DNA of 23,389 bases from positions 1-23,389 of the forward strand of contig JAGXSQ010000068.1 of the NCBI GenBank assembly GCA_018333395.1, given 5' to 3'. Positions within the stretch are counted from its first letter, which is position 1. Each line of letters begins with the position of its first letter. This stretch comes from Dethiobacter sp. (GTDB taxonomy: Bacteria > Bacillota_D > Dethiobacteria > Dethiobacterales > Dethiobacteraceae). This document shows positions 6,061-15,294 of the stretch, one piece after another. The notes beneath the pieces were generated by a model that was given only the letters and a program-made list of their open reading frames with translations, made no database searches and was not told where the DNA came from. The translations under genes were made by a program, and so were the position numbers.

Positions 6061-8736
6061 TTATTTGTCGAGCATCGCGGGTGCTCTGTCCGCGCCGTCC
6101 TGTTTCAGCCTGGCGTGAGCCGCTGCTAGGCGCGCTATCGGCACACGGAATGGTGAGCAGGAAACATAATCGAGGCCAGCCTGTTGGCAGAATTCAATAG
6201 AGGACGGGTCGCCGCCGTGTTCGCCACAGATGCCGATTTTAAGACCTTCTTTGGCGGCACGTCCGCCGGCCACGGCCATCCTGATCAACTCTCCTACCCC
6301 CTCCCTGTCCAGAACGGCAAAGGGGTTCTCAGGAAGGATTTTCTGCTGCAGGTAGTGGTGCAGGAACTTGCCCTCAGCGTCATCCCGGGAAAAGCCAAAA
6401 GCTGTCTGAGTCAAATCGTTAGTGCCAAAAGAGAAGAACTCGGCATGAGCAGCGATGCGGCCAGCAACGACGCAGGCTCGCGGCAATTCGATCATGGTGC
6501 CGATTTTATACCCAAAACTGACGCCAGCGTCACGCATGACTTCTTCTGCTGCCTCTTCCACCAGCTCGCGCATAACTTTCAGCTCATTTTCATGGCCTAC
6601 CAGCGGTATCATGACCTCCGGCAGCACAATTTTCCCCTTCCTGACCAAGGCGGCGGCAGCGCGGAAAATGGCCAAAGCTTGCATCTTATAGATCTCTGGC
6701 GTGACAATCCCCAACCGGCAACCGCGGTGACCCAACATGGGGTTGAATTCATGCAAGGCTCGTACCTGGCGCAGCAAACTTTCCTTTTCTCTAAGAATTT
6801 GGTTCTGGCTGCCGCGCTCTTTCAGTGCCGTCACTTCTACCAACAGTTCCTCCAGGTTGGGGAGGAATTCGTGTAGCGGCGGATCTAATAAGCGGATCGT
6901 CACCGGCAAGCCTTCCAAAGCCAGAAAAATACCTTCAAAATCGCTCTGCTGCATCGGCAGCAGCTTGGCCAATGCCCGCTCGCGCTCCGTGGTATCTCTG
7001 GCTAAAATCATTTGCTGCACGACCGGCAGCCTCTCCTGAGCCATAAACATGTGCTCGGTGCGGCAAAGCCCTATCCCTTCCGCGCCAAACTCCCGCGCTT
7101 TGACGGCGTCTGCCGGGGTGTCGGCATTGGCACGAACGCCGAGCGTTCTTACCTCATCAGCCCAGGAAAGCAGCCGGATAAATTCGGTACTCAACTCCGG
7201 ATCAACGAGCGGCACTGCACCGGCTATCACCTGTCCGGTAGAGCCGTCAATGGAAAGTAGATCCCCCTCTCGGAAGAGGCGGCCGCCGGCGATCATTGTC
7301 TTGGCCACGGGATCCACGATCACTTCTTCGCAGCCTGCTACACAAGGCTTGCCCATCCCGCGGGCCACTACTGCCGCATGGCTCGTCATGCCACCACGGC
7401 TCGTCAGGATACCCTGCGCAGTTACAATGCCGTGGATGTCGTCGGGCGTCGTTTCCGGGCGCACCAGAATCACCTTCACCCCACCACCTGCGAGGCGTTC
7501 AGCATCGTCAGCGTCAAAGACAATCTGACCGGAAGCGGCACCGGGAGAAGCGGGAAGCCCTTTGGCCACAACATCAAGTTTTGCCGCCGGGTCGATGCGA
7601 CGGTGCAAAAGATGGTCAAGCTGAGCCGGGTCGACCCGCAGAATAGCCTCCTCCCGGGTAAGCAGCCCTTCTTCGGCCATGTTGATGGCAATTTTTACCG
7701 TCGCCGCCGCCGTTTTTTTACCGTTGCGGGTCTGCAGGAGATAGAGCCTGCCGCGCTCAATAGTAAATTCGATGTCCTGAATCTCACGGTAGTGCTGCTC
7801 CAGCAGCGCGCACAAAGAAGAGAACTGCTCGTAGATGACTGGCATGCTTTCAGCCATTCTAGAGATAGGCAACGGTGTACGCGTGCCAGCTACAACATCT
7901 TCCCCTTGAGCATTAATCAGAAACTCGCCGTACAATTCCCTGGTTCCGTCAGCAGGGTTGCGCGTAAAAGCAACACCGGTACCACTGTCATTGCCCAAAT
8001 TGCCAAAAACCATCACCTGCACATTGACAGCAGTCCCCAAGTGGTCCGGCAGTCTGTGAACCTGCCGGTAAACGGCGGCCCGCTGGTTGTACCAAGAGTC
8101 AAAGACCGCCTCGATTGACAACATCAATTGTTCCACCGGATCCTGAGGAAAACTTTTTTTCGTCTCCCGCTCGACTATTTTTCGGTATTCAGCAATAACT
8201 TCCCACAAAGCGCCAGCGTCCAGGCCAGTGTCGTCCCTGACGCCAAGAGCCCTTTTTTTATCTTCCAGTACCTTTTCGAAGTAAAAGTGTTCTACTTTCA
8301 GCACTACATCAGCAAACATCTGGATAAAGCGGCGGTAGCAGTCAGCGGCAAAACGCTCGTTTCCCGAGAAAACGGCAAGCGCCCGCGTTGTTTCATCGTT
8401 CAGGCCTAAGTTAAGCACCGTATCCATCATGCCGGGCATGGAGAATACCGAGCCGGAACGGACGGACACCAAGAGGGGGTTTTCCTTGTCACCGAAGCGC
8501 TGACCCGTAACTTCCTCTAGGTTATGTAACGCCTCGACTACCTCCTGCCGCAATTCATCCCAGACGACCTGGCCACGGCGGAAATACTCGCGGCATGCTT
8601 CCGTGGAAACGGTAAAGCCTGGCGGCACCGGCAGACCGATGCGCGTCATTTCCGCGAGATTGGCCCCTTTCCCGCCTAAAAGTTCCCGCATGCCGGCGTG
8701 GCCCTCCGAAAAAAGATAAACGTCTTTAGCCCCCAT
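6061..8736 (-). CDS. ppdK: Pyruvate, phosphate dikinase
   Basis: Interconverts pyruvate + ATP + Pi and PEP + AMP + PPi in the cytoplasm; in anaerobes it works in glycolysis or gluconeogenesis. The 891-residue protein has the ATP-grasp nucleotide-binding domain (about 1-340; GGKGANLAEM near 21-30), the swivelling phosphohistidine domain with GGMTSHAAVVARGMGKPC (catalytic H453, next to the regulatory Thr at 451), and the C-terminal TIM barrel with FGTNDLTQTAFGFSRDD and ICGEHGGDPSS (catalytic C837). Length fits the family (about 875-890). ATG (8736-8734) lies 12 bases after AGGAGG, a rather long spacing, and overlaps the ppsR stop by 11 bases. The overlap with its own regulator implies coupled expression. 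Confidence 0.98.
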   Translation of the reverse strand: MGAKDVYLFSEGHAGMRELLGGKGANLAEMTRIGLPVPPGFTVSTEACREYFRRGQVVWDELRQEVVEALHNLEEVTGQRFGDKENPLLVSVRSGSVFSMPGMMDTVLNLGLNDETTRALAVFSGNERFAADCYRRFIQMFADVVLKVEHFYFEKVLEDKKRALGVRDDTGLDAGALWEVIAEYRKIVERETKKSFPQDPVEQLMLSIEAVFDSWYNQRAAVYRQVHRLPDHLGTAVNVQVMVFGNLGNDSGTGVAFTRNPADGTRELYGEFLINAQGEDVVAGTRTPLPISRMAESMPVIYEQFSSLCALLEQHYREIQDIEFTIERGRLYLLQTRNGKKTAAATVKIAINMAEEGLLTREEAILRVDPAQLDHLLHRRIDPAAKLDVVAKGLPASPGAASGQIVFDADDAERLAGGGVKVILVRPETTPDDIHGIVTAQGILTSRGGMTSHAAVVARGMGKPCVAGCEEVIVDPVAKTMIAGGRLFREGDLLSIDGSTGQVIAGAVPLVDPELSTEFIRLLSWADEVRTLGVRANADTPADAVKAREFGAEGIGLCRTEHMFMAQERLPVVQQMILARDTTERERALAKLLPMQQSDFEGIFLALEGLPVTIRLLDPPLHEFLPNLEELLVEVTALKERGSQNQILREKESLLRQVRALHEFNPMLGHRGCRLGIVTPEIYKMQALAIFRAAAALVRKGKIVLPEVMIPLVGHENELKVMRELVEEAAEEVMRDAGVSFGYKIGTMIELPRACVVAGRIAAHAEFFSFGTNDLTQTAFGFSRDDAEGKFLHHYLQQKILPENPFAVLDREGVGELIRMAVAGGRAAKEGLKIGICGEHGGDPSSIEFCQQAGLDYVSCSPFRVPIARLAAAHARLKQDGADRAPAMLDK

Positions 8737-9571
8737 GCTGAGGTTCCGCCTCCTTCTTGATAAGCTGCATGATCTTGTTAGCTACTTCTTCCACTGCTTT
8801 GTTTGACACATCAAAGACAGGACATCCTACTTTGCTCATGACTTTCTCCGCGTATTCCAGCTCTTCCAGGATCCGCTCCATACTGGCATAATTGGCACTG
8901 GCGTGCAATCCAAGCGCCTTAAGACGCTCCTCGCGTATTTCATTTAGTTGCCGTGGGTTAATGGTCAGCCCAATCACTCTATTGGGGAAAAGCCAGAAAA
9001 GCTCCTCCGGCGGCTCTACTTCCGGCAACAGCGGCAGATTGGCAATTTTCAGCCCCTTGTGAGCCAGATACATAGACAAGGGGGTTTTGGAAGTACGGGA
9101 AACGCCGATTAAAGCGACATCGGCCAATATCAACCCTCGCGGGTCTTTGCCGTCATCATATTTGACGGCGAATTCAATGGCGGCAACACGACGAAAATAT
9201 TCCTCGTCAAGGCGCCTGACCAGCCCCGGCTCCAAGCGCGGGTCAATATGCAACAGCTTGGCAAAGGCATCCATCATCGGTCCCATCACGTCTACCGTGA
9301 TCAGGCCTCGACGTTCGCTTTCCTCCCTGATGACGCGCCTCAACTCCGGCAGCACCAGCGTATAGGCAATCATTCCGCCCACCATGGCAGCATCTTCCAT
9401 AACGTCCCGCAGCACCTCGGCATTGCCGACAAAAGGAATCCTTTTGATCTCTACATGCCCAGAGTTAAATTGGCTGGCTACCGCCTTGACTACAAACTCA
9501 GCTGTTTCCCCAACAGAGTCGGATACGACGTAAACTATGGGCTTACGTTTTAGCTCATCCAACAGCTTCAC
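8726..9571 (-). CDS. ppsR: PPDK regulatory protein (bifunctional kinase/pyrophosphorylase, DUF299)
   Basis: In this family an ADP-dependent kinase inactivates PPDK by phosphorylating the active-site threonine, and a Pi-dependent activity reverses it. The 281-residue protein shows the N-terminal IVYVVSDSVGETAEFVVKA typical of DUF299/YqfL and the P-loop GVSRTSKTP (156-164). Its position directly before and overlapping ppdK supports PPDK, rather than PEP synthase, as the target. The listed start is GTG (9571-9569). A TTG three codons later (9562-9560) lies 6 bases from GAGGTG and fits the Shine-Dalgarno rule better, so the true N-terminus may be MDELKRKPIVYVV. glyS ends 55 bases upstream with no clear promoter between. 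Confidence 0.95.
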   Translation of the reverse strand: MKLLDELKRKPIVYVVSDSVGETAEFVVKAVASQFNSGHVEIKRIPFVGNAEVLRDVMEDAAMVGGMIAYTLVLPELRRVIREESERRGLITVDVMGPMMDAFAKLLHIDPRLEPGLVRRLDEEYFRRVAAIEFAVKYDDGKDPRGLILADVALIGVSRTSKTPLSMYLAHKGLKIANLPLLPEVEPPEELFWLFPNRVIGLTINPRQLNEIREERLKALGLHASANYASMERILEELEYAEKVMSKVGCPVFDVSNKAVEEVANKIMQLIKKEAEPQHGG

Positions 9572-9599
9572 CTCTTCATTATCTAAGGTTTATACTATC

Positions 9600-9626
9600 T
9601 CGGCAAGAAGTTTCCTTCTGAGCCGA
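9600..9626. other. Hairpin in the glyS-ppsR gap
   Basis: An imperfect stem (TCGGC with GCCGA, then AGAAG with CTTCT around GAAA on the minus strand) fills the 55-base gap. It has no T run on the minus strand, so it is not a terminator for glyS. On the plus strand it is followed by a T-rich tract. A role in mRNA processing or stability between glyS and ppsR is possible. Confidence 0.4.
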
Positions 9627-11735
9627 TTATTTTTTCTGCACGATTTTGGACAGATCGCCTAACACTAAAAAAGCTTCCTTAACCTGGCAGAGCAAGGAAA
9701 GACGGTTGTTCCGCAGTTTCTCTTCATCTACCATCACCATTACCTCGCTAAAAAAGCGCTCGATAAAGGGCTGCAGGGTGGCAAGCACCGACAGGGCGGC
9801 CGCAAATTGGCCGGAGATAGCGTGACGGACGGCGACTTTCGCCGCTTCCACTGTAGCCTGATACAACTCATGTTCCGCCGCTGTCTGGAAGCAGGCCGGG
9901 TCAGGTCGGACGCCGGCAAAATTGCGCGTCAGGTTGGCCGCCCGGGTAAAGGGGGTCAAGATATGGTGCAACTCCGGCGTATCAAGTTTATCCTGCAGTA
10001 CTGCGGCGCGTGCGGCTAATCCCGGCAAATCAGCAGCCCTGCCACCGAGTACCGCCTCGATTACATCGTAGCGCAGCTCCTTTTCTGCCAGGAGATGCCG
10101 CACACGCTGTAGCAGGAAATCCTGTACCCCGGCCACCACCTCTTCCGCCGGTCGCGCTAGCTTGCCCGCTAAATTGTCTAGGGCGAAGCGGATCAGGCTG
10201 GGAAGGGGGAGGGGAATGTTGTGAGCCAAAAGCGTTGCTACCACACCCATGGCGCTACGGCGCAGGGCATACGGGTCCTGTGAACCGCTCGGGACGAGCC
10301 CAAGACCAAAACAAGCGGTGATGGTATCCATTTTATCGGCAATAGCGACAATAGCGCCAGGCAAACTTTCCGGCAGTTTATCGCCGGCATGGCGCGGCGC
10401 GTAGTGCTCCCTGATAGCCGTCGCTACCGCCTCTTTTTCGCCGGTAAGCAAGGCATAGTGCCTGCCCATCGTCCCCTGCAGTTCGGGAAATTCGTAGACC
10501 ATGTGGGTCAGTAAGTCGGCTTTGCATAGATAAGCGGCCCGGGTCGCCGTCTCCGTCACGTCAGCCGGCAACCCGACAGCAGCACAGAGTGCTTGTGTCA
10601 GACAGACAATCCTTTCTGTCTTATCGGCCATGGAACCCAGTTGCTCCATAAAAACAATGGTCTGCAGTTCCCTGACGTACTCCTCAAGGCGTTTTTTACG
10701 GTCTTCCGTAAAGAAAAAGCGTGCATCAGCTAGGCGCGCGCGTAGCACTCTTTCGTTGCCTGTCCGCACATTGTCCAGAAATTCATCCCGCGTGCCGTTG
10801 CTAATCGCTATAAAATACGGTCGCAACTGTCCGTCAGCGGCAAACACCGGAAAATAGCGCTGGTGAGCACGCATTACGGTAATCAGGACTTCGGGGGGCA
10901 GTTCCAAATATGCGGTGTCAAAACGGCCACTGACCGCCTTCGGGAACTCTACGAGATAATTGACTTCCTGCAACAAATCTTCATCCAAGCCTGCCCCTGG
11001 CCCAGAGCAGGGAAAAGAGCTGCCATCAAGCAGCGCGGCGGCAGCAGCAACCTGTCCGGCAATTACCTGCCGGCGGTCCTCCTGGTCAACAAGCACACCG
11101 TGGTTGCCCATTTGCTGCCTGTACTCCTCTGCTGAAGACAAGCTGATTTCCCCGGGCGCCAGGAAACGGTGCCCAAAGGATCTGCGACCAGAATGCAGGT
11201 CGGCAAAAGAAAACTCCACAATTTCGCGGCCATAGAGAGCACAGAGCCAGCGGATAGGCCTGGCAAAGCGCACCTCTTTACTATACCAGAACATGGGTTT
11301 GGGAAAGAGCAGGCGCTTAATCAGCCGTACACATAGGTCCGGAAGAATAGCGGTCGTCGGGCGGCCCAAAGCTTGGCGGACTGCAAAGACGTAGGCCGTT
11401 CCGTCCACCGTCTCGGTCTGCAGTTCATCCACGGTCACGCCTTGGGCGCGCGCGAAACCTCTGGCCGCACCCGTTGGTTGCCCGTTCTGGTCAAAAGCTA
11501 CCGCCAGCGCCGGACCCTTCTTTTTTTCGCTCAAATCCTGCTGGCGCAAAGCCAGTCCGGAAATCAATAGCGCCAGACGGCGTGGCGTGCCCATCGTCCT
11601 GATTTCGCCGTGCTCCAGTCGCTCGGCCCGCAATTCTTCGCGCGCGTTGTCCCGCAGGCTAAGAAGCGTCGGCTCCATAAAGCGGGCCGGGATTTCCTCT
11701 GTGCCGATCTCCAACAAAAATGTTCTGCTAAGCAT
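9627..11735 (-). CDS. glyS: Glycyl-tRNA synthetase beta subunit
   Basis: The beta subunit of the alpha2beta2 bacterial GlyRS, which handles tRNA-Gly recognition. The protein is 702 residues from the chosen start, usual for GlyS (about 680-700). The N-terminus [20 protein letters not shown] is the family signature. Central segments ([25 protein letters not shown]) and the C-terminal helical DALR-type anticodon region (ending [22 protein letters not shown]...) are present. The longest frame adds 24 residues at the front. ATG (11735-11733) is preceded by AAGGAGGTG at ideal spacing and is clearly the start. It overlaps the glyQ stop by 8 bases, so the two subunits are translationally coupled. Confidence 0.98.
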   Translation of the reverse strand: MLSRTFLLEIGTEEIPARFMEPTLLSLRDNAREELRAERLEHGEIRTMGTPRRLALLISGLALRQQDLSEKKKGPALAVAFDQNGQPTGAARGFARAQGVTVDELQTETVDGTAYVFAVRQALGRPTTAILPDLCVRLIKRLLFPKPMFWYSKEVRFARPIRWLCALYGREIVEFSFADLHSGRRSFGHRFLAPGEISLSSAEEYRQQMGNHGVLVDQEDRRQVIAGQVAAAAALLDGSSFPCSGPGAGLDEDLLQEVNYLVEFPKAVSGRFDTAYLELPPEVLITVMRAHQRYFPVFAADGQLRPYFIAISNGTRDEFLDNVRTGNERVLRARLADARFFFTEDRKKRLEEYVRELQTIVFMEQLGSMADKTERIVCLTQALCAAVGLPADVTETATRAAYLCKADLLTHMVYEFPELQGTMGRHYALLTGEKEAVATAIREHYAPRHAGDKLPESLPGAIVAIADKMDTITACFGLGLVPSGSQDPYALRRSAMGVVATLLAHNIPLPLPSLIRFALDNLAGKLARPAEEVVAGVQDFLLQRVRHLLAEKELRYDVIEAVLGGRAADLPGLAARAAVLQDKLDTPELHHILTPFTRAANLTRNFAGVRPDPACFQTAAEHELYQATVEAAKVAVRHAISGQFAAALSVLATLQPFIERFFSEVMVMVDEEKLRNNRLSLLCQVKEAFLVLGDLSKIVQKK

Positions 11736-12618
11736 GCTCGACACCTCCTTCCCGATGTAAAAGCGGAAACCCCAGTTCCGCACGCTGGGCCAAGTAGCGC
11801 TGGGCACAGAGCCGCGCTAAGTTCCGGACCCGGGCGATATAGGCGGTCCGCTCAGCTACACTTATGGAGCCGTGAGCATCCAGTAAGTTGAAAGCATGAG
11901 AACATTTCAGGACGTAGTCGTAGCCAGGCAGGACGAGCCCCTTTTCCAGAAGACGCCTCGCCTCCTGTTCGTAAATGTTAAACAAGGTAAAAAGCATTTC
12001 CGAGTCAGCTTCTTCAAAAGAGTACCGGGAATGTTCCACTTCTGCACGATGGAAAATTTCACCATAGGTAACCTCGCCGACCCAGCGGATGTCAAAGACA
12101 TTTTCCTGTCCCTGCAGGTACATGGCAATTCTTTCTAAGCCATAGGTAATTTCAGCGGAAACTGCCTCCACATCGATACTGCCCACCTGCTGAAAATAGG
12201 TAAACTGGGTAATTTCCATGCCATCGAGCCAGACCTCCCAGCCAAGACCCCAGGCGCCGAGCGTCGGTGACTCCCAGTTGTCCTCCACAAAGCGAATGTC
12301 GTGTTCCTCGGGGACAATGCCCAGTTCGCGCAGACTGTCAAGGTAAAGATCCTGAATGTCTGGCGGAGCTGGCTTAATGATTACCTGGTACTGGTGATGC
12401 TGGAAAAGGCGGTTGGGGTTTTCTCCGTAACGACCGTCAGAGGGTCTTCTGGACGGCTCCACATAGGCCACCGCCCAGGGCTCCGGTCCTAGGGTACGCA
12501 GGAAGGTAGCCGGGTTCATGGTACCGGCCCCCTTTTCCACATCGTAGGGCTGCAACAGAAGGCAATTTTGCCTGGCCCAGTAGGCTTGCAGCTTTAAGAT
12601 CATAGTCTGAAAATCCAT
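11728..12618 (-). CDS. glyQ: Glycyl-tRNA synthetase alpha subunit
   Basis: The catalytic class II subunit that activates glycine. It is 296 residues from the second ATG, as in Bacillus (295). Typical GlyQ sequence is seen: [58 protein letters not shown], and the downstream [18 protein letters not shown] and [20 protein letters not shown]. The longest frame starts at 12633, but GGGAGG lies inside that extension, 7 bases before ATG 12618-12616. It is the first gene of the transcript controlled by the T-box leader at 12651-12855 and overlaps glyS by 8 bases. Confidence 0.98.
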   Translation of the reverse strand: MDFQTMILKLQAYWARQNCLLLQPYDVEKGAGTMNPATFLRTLGPEPWAVAYVEPSRRPSDGRYGENPNRLFQHHQYQVIIKPAPPDIQDLYLDSLRELGIVPEEHDIRFVEDNWESPTLGAWGLGWEVWLDGMEITQFTYFQQVGSIDVEAVSAEITYGLERIAMYLQGQENVFDIRWVGEVTYGEIFHRAEVEHSRYSFEEADSEMLFTLFNIYEQEARRLLEKGLVLPGYDYVLKCSHAFNLLDAHGSISVAERTAYIARVRNLARLCAQRYLAQRAELGFPLLHREGGVEHA

Positions 12619-12650
12619 CTTTCGTCCTCCCATCTGCGTCTACAAAAAAC

Positions 12651-12710
12651 AAAAACAAAAAAGGAACCCCCGCCCATTATATTATAGGGACGAGACGTTC
12701 CCGCGGTTCC
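12651..12710 (-). terminator. Conditional terminator of the glyQS T-box
   Basis: GGAACC (12710-12705), part of the T-box itself, pairs with GGTTCC (12668-12663), followed by TTTTTTGTTTTTG. Using the same GGAACC in either the antiterminator or the terminator is the standard T-box switch. Confidence 0.85.
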
Positions 12711-12855
12711 ACCCTACTTGACATGTCGCCATGCCCACTCATTAACAGCCTTTTTAAGAAAGCGCCCTTCCGCTGGTTCACTGACCGGGCTTGCACCACC
12801 CCCGGCTCGCTGGCAGATCAGCAGCGTACTCCTCTTCCACAGACTTATTCAGTTT
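12651..12855 (-). promoter_or_regulatory. T-box riboswitch, glycine specific, controlling glyQS
   Basis: The leader RNA senses uncharged tRNA-Gly. Seen on the minus strand: the T-box core AGGGTGGAACCGCGG (12715-12701), which contains the TGG that pairs with the tRNA acceptor end; stem I with the AGTA turn on its 5' side and the apical signature GCGAGCCGGGG/GGTG/AAGCCCGG (about 12780-12810); and a specifier side CAGCG-GAA-GGGC (12775-12764). Reading after GAA gives GGG or, one base on, GGC, both glycine codons. The terminator follows (see next entry). Uncharged tRNA would favour the antiterminator and expression of glyQS and, by read-through, perhaps ppsR-ppdK. The 5' limit is inferred from the promoter. 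Confidence 0.95.
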
Positions 12856-12860
12856 ACCTT

Positions 12861-12889
12861 ACTGTAACAGAAAGCGAGGACGCCGTCAA
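12861..12889 (-). promoter_or_regulatory. Sigma-A promoter of the glyQS operon
   Basis: On the minus strand -35 TTGACG (12889-12884) and -10 TACAGT (12866-12861) are exactly 17 bases apart, just upstream of the T-box stem I. The predicted start is near 12854. Confidence 0.88.
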
Positions 12890-12957
12890 GCATCACATGA
12901 TAGGATAAAGTCAAGCTACTGCAGGAAAAATTTTTTGTCCCCCTCCCTGAAAGCTTG

Positions 12958-12990
12958 GAAAGGCCTGACGTTTAAGTTTCATGCGTCAGG
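12958..12990 (-). terminator. Possible terminator after the DUF4342 gene
   Basis: CCTGACG (12990-12984) pairs with CGTCAGG (12970-12964) on the minus strand, followed only by CCTTTCC. It lies 14 bases after the DUF4342 stop and ahead of the glyQS promoter. The poor T run makes it weak. Confidence 0.45.
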
Positions 12991-13003
12991 GCTGCCACAG
13001 ACA

Positions 13004-13393
13004 TCAGTTCCCCGAAGCTTCCGGCTCATCCGGATGTTGTACTTCCAAGCTGTAGCTGGTCATCAACAATGCCGCCGTACCGAGCGCTGTCAGTTTCGGC
13101 ACCAGAAGAGCACCAGCCAAGCCCAAGGTAGCGGGAATTTCCAGCAAAGTCCTCTCCTTTGTTTTGATCTTGATGCGCGTACGGTTACCCTGTCTCAGCA
13201 ACTTTTTCGCCGGCTCCAAGATATTACTGGCTAGGCGGCGGAACTGGCCGCCTTCTTCCTGCTCCTCTTCTTCCAACAGCACCAACGCCGCCACCACATC
13301 ACCATCGGTCTCTTCCAATAGCCGGCGGGCGGAGGTATAGCTTAATCCAGTTCGTTCCCGGAGTAAATCTATTTTTTCCAGAGAAAGGTCCAT
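13004..13393 (-). CDS. DUF4342 protein with N-terminal UBA-like helix bundle
   Basis: A 129-residue protein of unknown function. The first 45 residues (LEKIDLLRERTGLSYTSARR then LLEETDGDVVAALVLLEEEE) form a UBA/EF-Ts-N-like three-helix motif. The rest (IKIKTKERTLLEIPATLGLA then GALLVPKLTALGTAALLMTS) matches the DUF4342 pattern: a basic beta strand, then a Gly/Ala-rich hydrophobic stretch that could touch or cross the membrane. Start ATG with AGGAGG 7 bases upstream. It sits 62 bases after recO and before the glyQS promoter, probably as the last gene of the era-recO transcript. No biochemical role is known to me. Confidence 0.8.
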   Translation of the reverse strand: MDLSLEKIDLLRERTGLSYTSARRLLEETDGDVVAALVLLEEEEQEEGGQFRRLASNILEPAKKLLRQGNRTRIKIKTKERTLLEIPATLGLAGALLVPKLTALGTAALLMTSYSLEVQHPDEPEASGN

Positions 13394-13455
13394 ACCGTTA
13401 CCTCCTTATGTTTTGCTGGAGGTAGTATCTCACTGCTGCGGCCAAAATATTAATC

Positions 13456-14202
13456 TTACTGCCCTTTCGTCACGCTGCGTAGGACCTCCAGAGACTTAAA
13501 GCGGGTTTTTCCCACTGCTCTGGCAAACAGCTGGCAGCTGACACGGTGTATTTCCTCGCTAAGTACTGGCGGTACACGGCAAACGGTCAGCCGGTGAAAT
13601 GTGAGTTCGAGGAAACGTTTCATCACAGCCACGGCGGCGCCGCTGACCGTGAAGGCCTCCGCCGTCGACGGACACTGTCTGCAGACAAGGCCTCCGGAAG
13701 CCGGGTCAAACAGAAAGGGACCCGAGCCGTTGCAACACAAGCAGGAATCGAGTACGGGCCGGTAGCCTAGGAGAGCCAAAAGGTTCAGTTCAAAACAACG
13801 GGCGACCCGATCAGGCTGCTCATCCTCTTCCAGCATAGTCAGCGCTTGCACAAGCAAAGTAAAAACAGGGACGGACGGCTCGTGTTCCGGCAGAGAAGCC
13901 TCACACAGTTCGCAGAAATAATGGGCATAGACAAGAAGAATGGTATCGGCGTGTAACTTTCGATGGGATTTGAGCACTTCCCCCTGCAACAACGTGCCCA
14001 TAGTTGACCTGCCCAGGTGAAGCTGATAAAACCCTAACGTCAGCGGCTCGACCTGAGCCGCCAATTTGCTTGGCACCTTGCGGACACCACGCGCTACCAT
14101 CGTCACCGTTCCGCTTTGCCTGGTCAGCAAGGTCACCAGCCTGTCCGCTTCCTTGAACTCGCGGCTGCGCAGAACCAAGCCGTAGTCTTTCCACTCCGGC
14201 AT
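13456..14202 (-). CDS. recO: DNA repair protein RecO
   Basis: A recombination mediator that, with RecR, loads RecA onto SSB-coated single strands and can anneal strands. The 248-residue protein has the N-terminal OB-fold region (KDYGLVLRSREFKEADRLVT, then LLTRQSGTVTMVARGVRKV) and a helical C-terminal part with a zinc site: C154/C157 in SCLCC and C174/C177 in CRQC. Length is normal. ATG (14202-14200) has GAGGAG upstream at 8 bases and begins 12 bases after the era stop. The era-recO pairing is the usual Firmicutes order. Confidence 0.95.
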   Translation of the reverse strand: MPEWKDYGLVLRSREFKEADRLVTLLTRQSGTVTMVARGVRKVPSKLAAQVEPLTLGFYQLHLGRSTMGTLLQGEVLKSHRKLHADTILLVYAHYFCELCEASLPEHEPSVPVFTLLVQALTMLEEDEQPDRVARCFELNLLALLGYRPVLDSCLCCNGSGPFLFDPASGGLVCRQCPSTAEAFTVSGAAVAVMKRFLELTFHRLTVCRVPPVLSEEIHRVSCQLFARAVGKTRFKSLEVLRSVTKGQ

Positions 14203-14214
14203 CAGTGCATCTCC

Positions 14215-15105
14215 TCACTCAAATTCCAGACCTAGATCTCGCCAGGCGCCTTCTTTGTTCCGCCAGTCAGGCTTCACTTTGACCCAAAGTTGCAAGAACA
14301 CCTGACTGCCAAGCAACGCCTCCATCTCCAGTCTGGACAGTCTGCCAACCGTTTTTAACAAAGAACCGTTTTTCCCAATGAGAATTCCCTTCTGTGATTC
14401 CCGCTCCACATAGATGTTGGCTTCAATATCGACCATTTCGCGCCCCGTCCTTTTTCGCATAGCAGCTATCTCCACTGCCACAGCGTGAGGAACCTCGTCT
14501 CTGGTCAGGGCAAGAACTTTTTCCCGGATCAGTTCGGCGACAAGAACCTTTTCCGGCTGATCGGTAAACATATCAGCCGGGTAGTAGCACGGCCCCGCAG
14601 GCAGTCTCTCCAGCAACAGCGACAGCAACAAATCCTTGTTCTGCCCGGTAAGACCTGAAGCAGCCAAGGAGGCACTGAAAGGAAAAAGAGCACGATAATG
14701 GCCTAGAAGCACCTCGAGCTGCTCTGCCGCAGCTAGGTCAGCTTTGTTGACTATCAGGATTACCGGCGTAGTCACGCGGTCCAGGGCTGACAGGATATAT
14801 TCGTCCCCGCTACCGGAGCCGGCCAAGGCATCGGCCACAAAGAGTACAACGTCCACCTCCGCCAGCGTGCGGAGCGCCACCTGAACCATCCTTTCGCCCA
14901 GTTTATGACGTGGTTTATGGATACCGGGTGTATCAATAAAAACAAGCTGATAGTCAGCTGTCGTCAGGATACCGCGAATCTGGTTGCGTGTTGTCTGGGG
15001 CTTTTCTGAGACAATAGCCATTTTTTCACCGACCAACGTATTGACCAGCGTGGACTTACCTACATTGGGACGGCCAATCAGGGCGACAAAACCGGACCGG
15101 AACAT
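14215..15105 (-). CDS. era: GTPase Era
   Basis: An essential Ras-like GTPase that binds the 3' end of 16S rRNA during 30S maturation. The 296-residue protein shows G1 GRPNVGKS (11-18), the switch region with EKPQTTRNQIRGILT, G3 DTPG (58-61) and G4 NKAD (120-123). The C-terminal KH domain contains the GILIGKNGSLLKTVGRLSRL loop and ends KVKPDWRNKEGAWRDLGLEF. The frame can start at GTG 15108, but ATG 15105 lies 7 bases from AGGAGG and is preferred. It is the first gene of a unit running into recO and the DUF4342 gene. A weak candidate promoter (TTGTTA, 18 bases, CATATT on the minus strand) lies in the shared intergenic region near 15244-15273. Confidence 0.97.
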   Translation of the reverse strand: MFRSGFVALIGRPNVGKSTLVNTLVGEKMAIVSEKPQTTRNQIRGILTTADYQLVFIDTPGIHKPRHKLGERMVQVALRTLAEVDVVLFVADALAGSGSGDEYILSALDRVTTPVILIVNKADLAAAEQLEVLLGHYRALFPFSASLAASGLTGQNKDLLLSLLLERLPAGPCYYPADMFTDQPEKVLVAELIREKVLALTRDEVPHAVAVEIAAMRKRTGREMVDIEANIYVERESQKGILIGKNGSLLKTVGRLSRLEMEALLGSQVFLQLWVKVKPDWRNKEGAWRDLGLEFE

Positions 15106-15234
15106 CACAGCACCTCCTGCGGGTTATCTTTCTCCCCCGGAGCAAAAGAATCCTCCTACCTGTCGCTTGGAATTCCAGATTGTAAAACTTTTATATTTTT
15201 TCGCTATCTACTCCTATACTTAATCCCTCTGCGG

Positions 15235-15243
15235 TGATATAAT
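15235..15243 (+). promoter_or_regulatory. Extended -10 promoter of the small membrane protein gene
   Basis: TG-A-TATAAT (15235-15243) is a perfect extended -10 element about 50 bases before the ATG. No good -35 sequence is present, as is common with extended -10 promoters. It overlaps the region from which era must be transcribed in the other direction. Confidence 0.65.
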
Positions 15244-15294
15244 ATGGTAAGGATGTGATTTTTTTAACAAGTCCCCATGAGAGGAGGGAGTAGC

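Noticed and set aside
6184..6876. Long plus-strand frame opposite ppdK
   Set aside because: It is an antisense shadow of a clear ppdK coding sequence with intact catalytic motifs.
11736..11807. 24-residue N-terminal extension of GlyS
   Set aside because: The ideal AAGGAGGTG and the family N-terminus [16 protein letters not shown] place the start at 11735.
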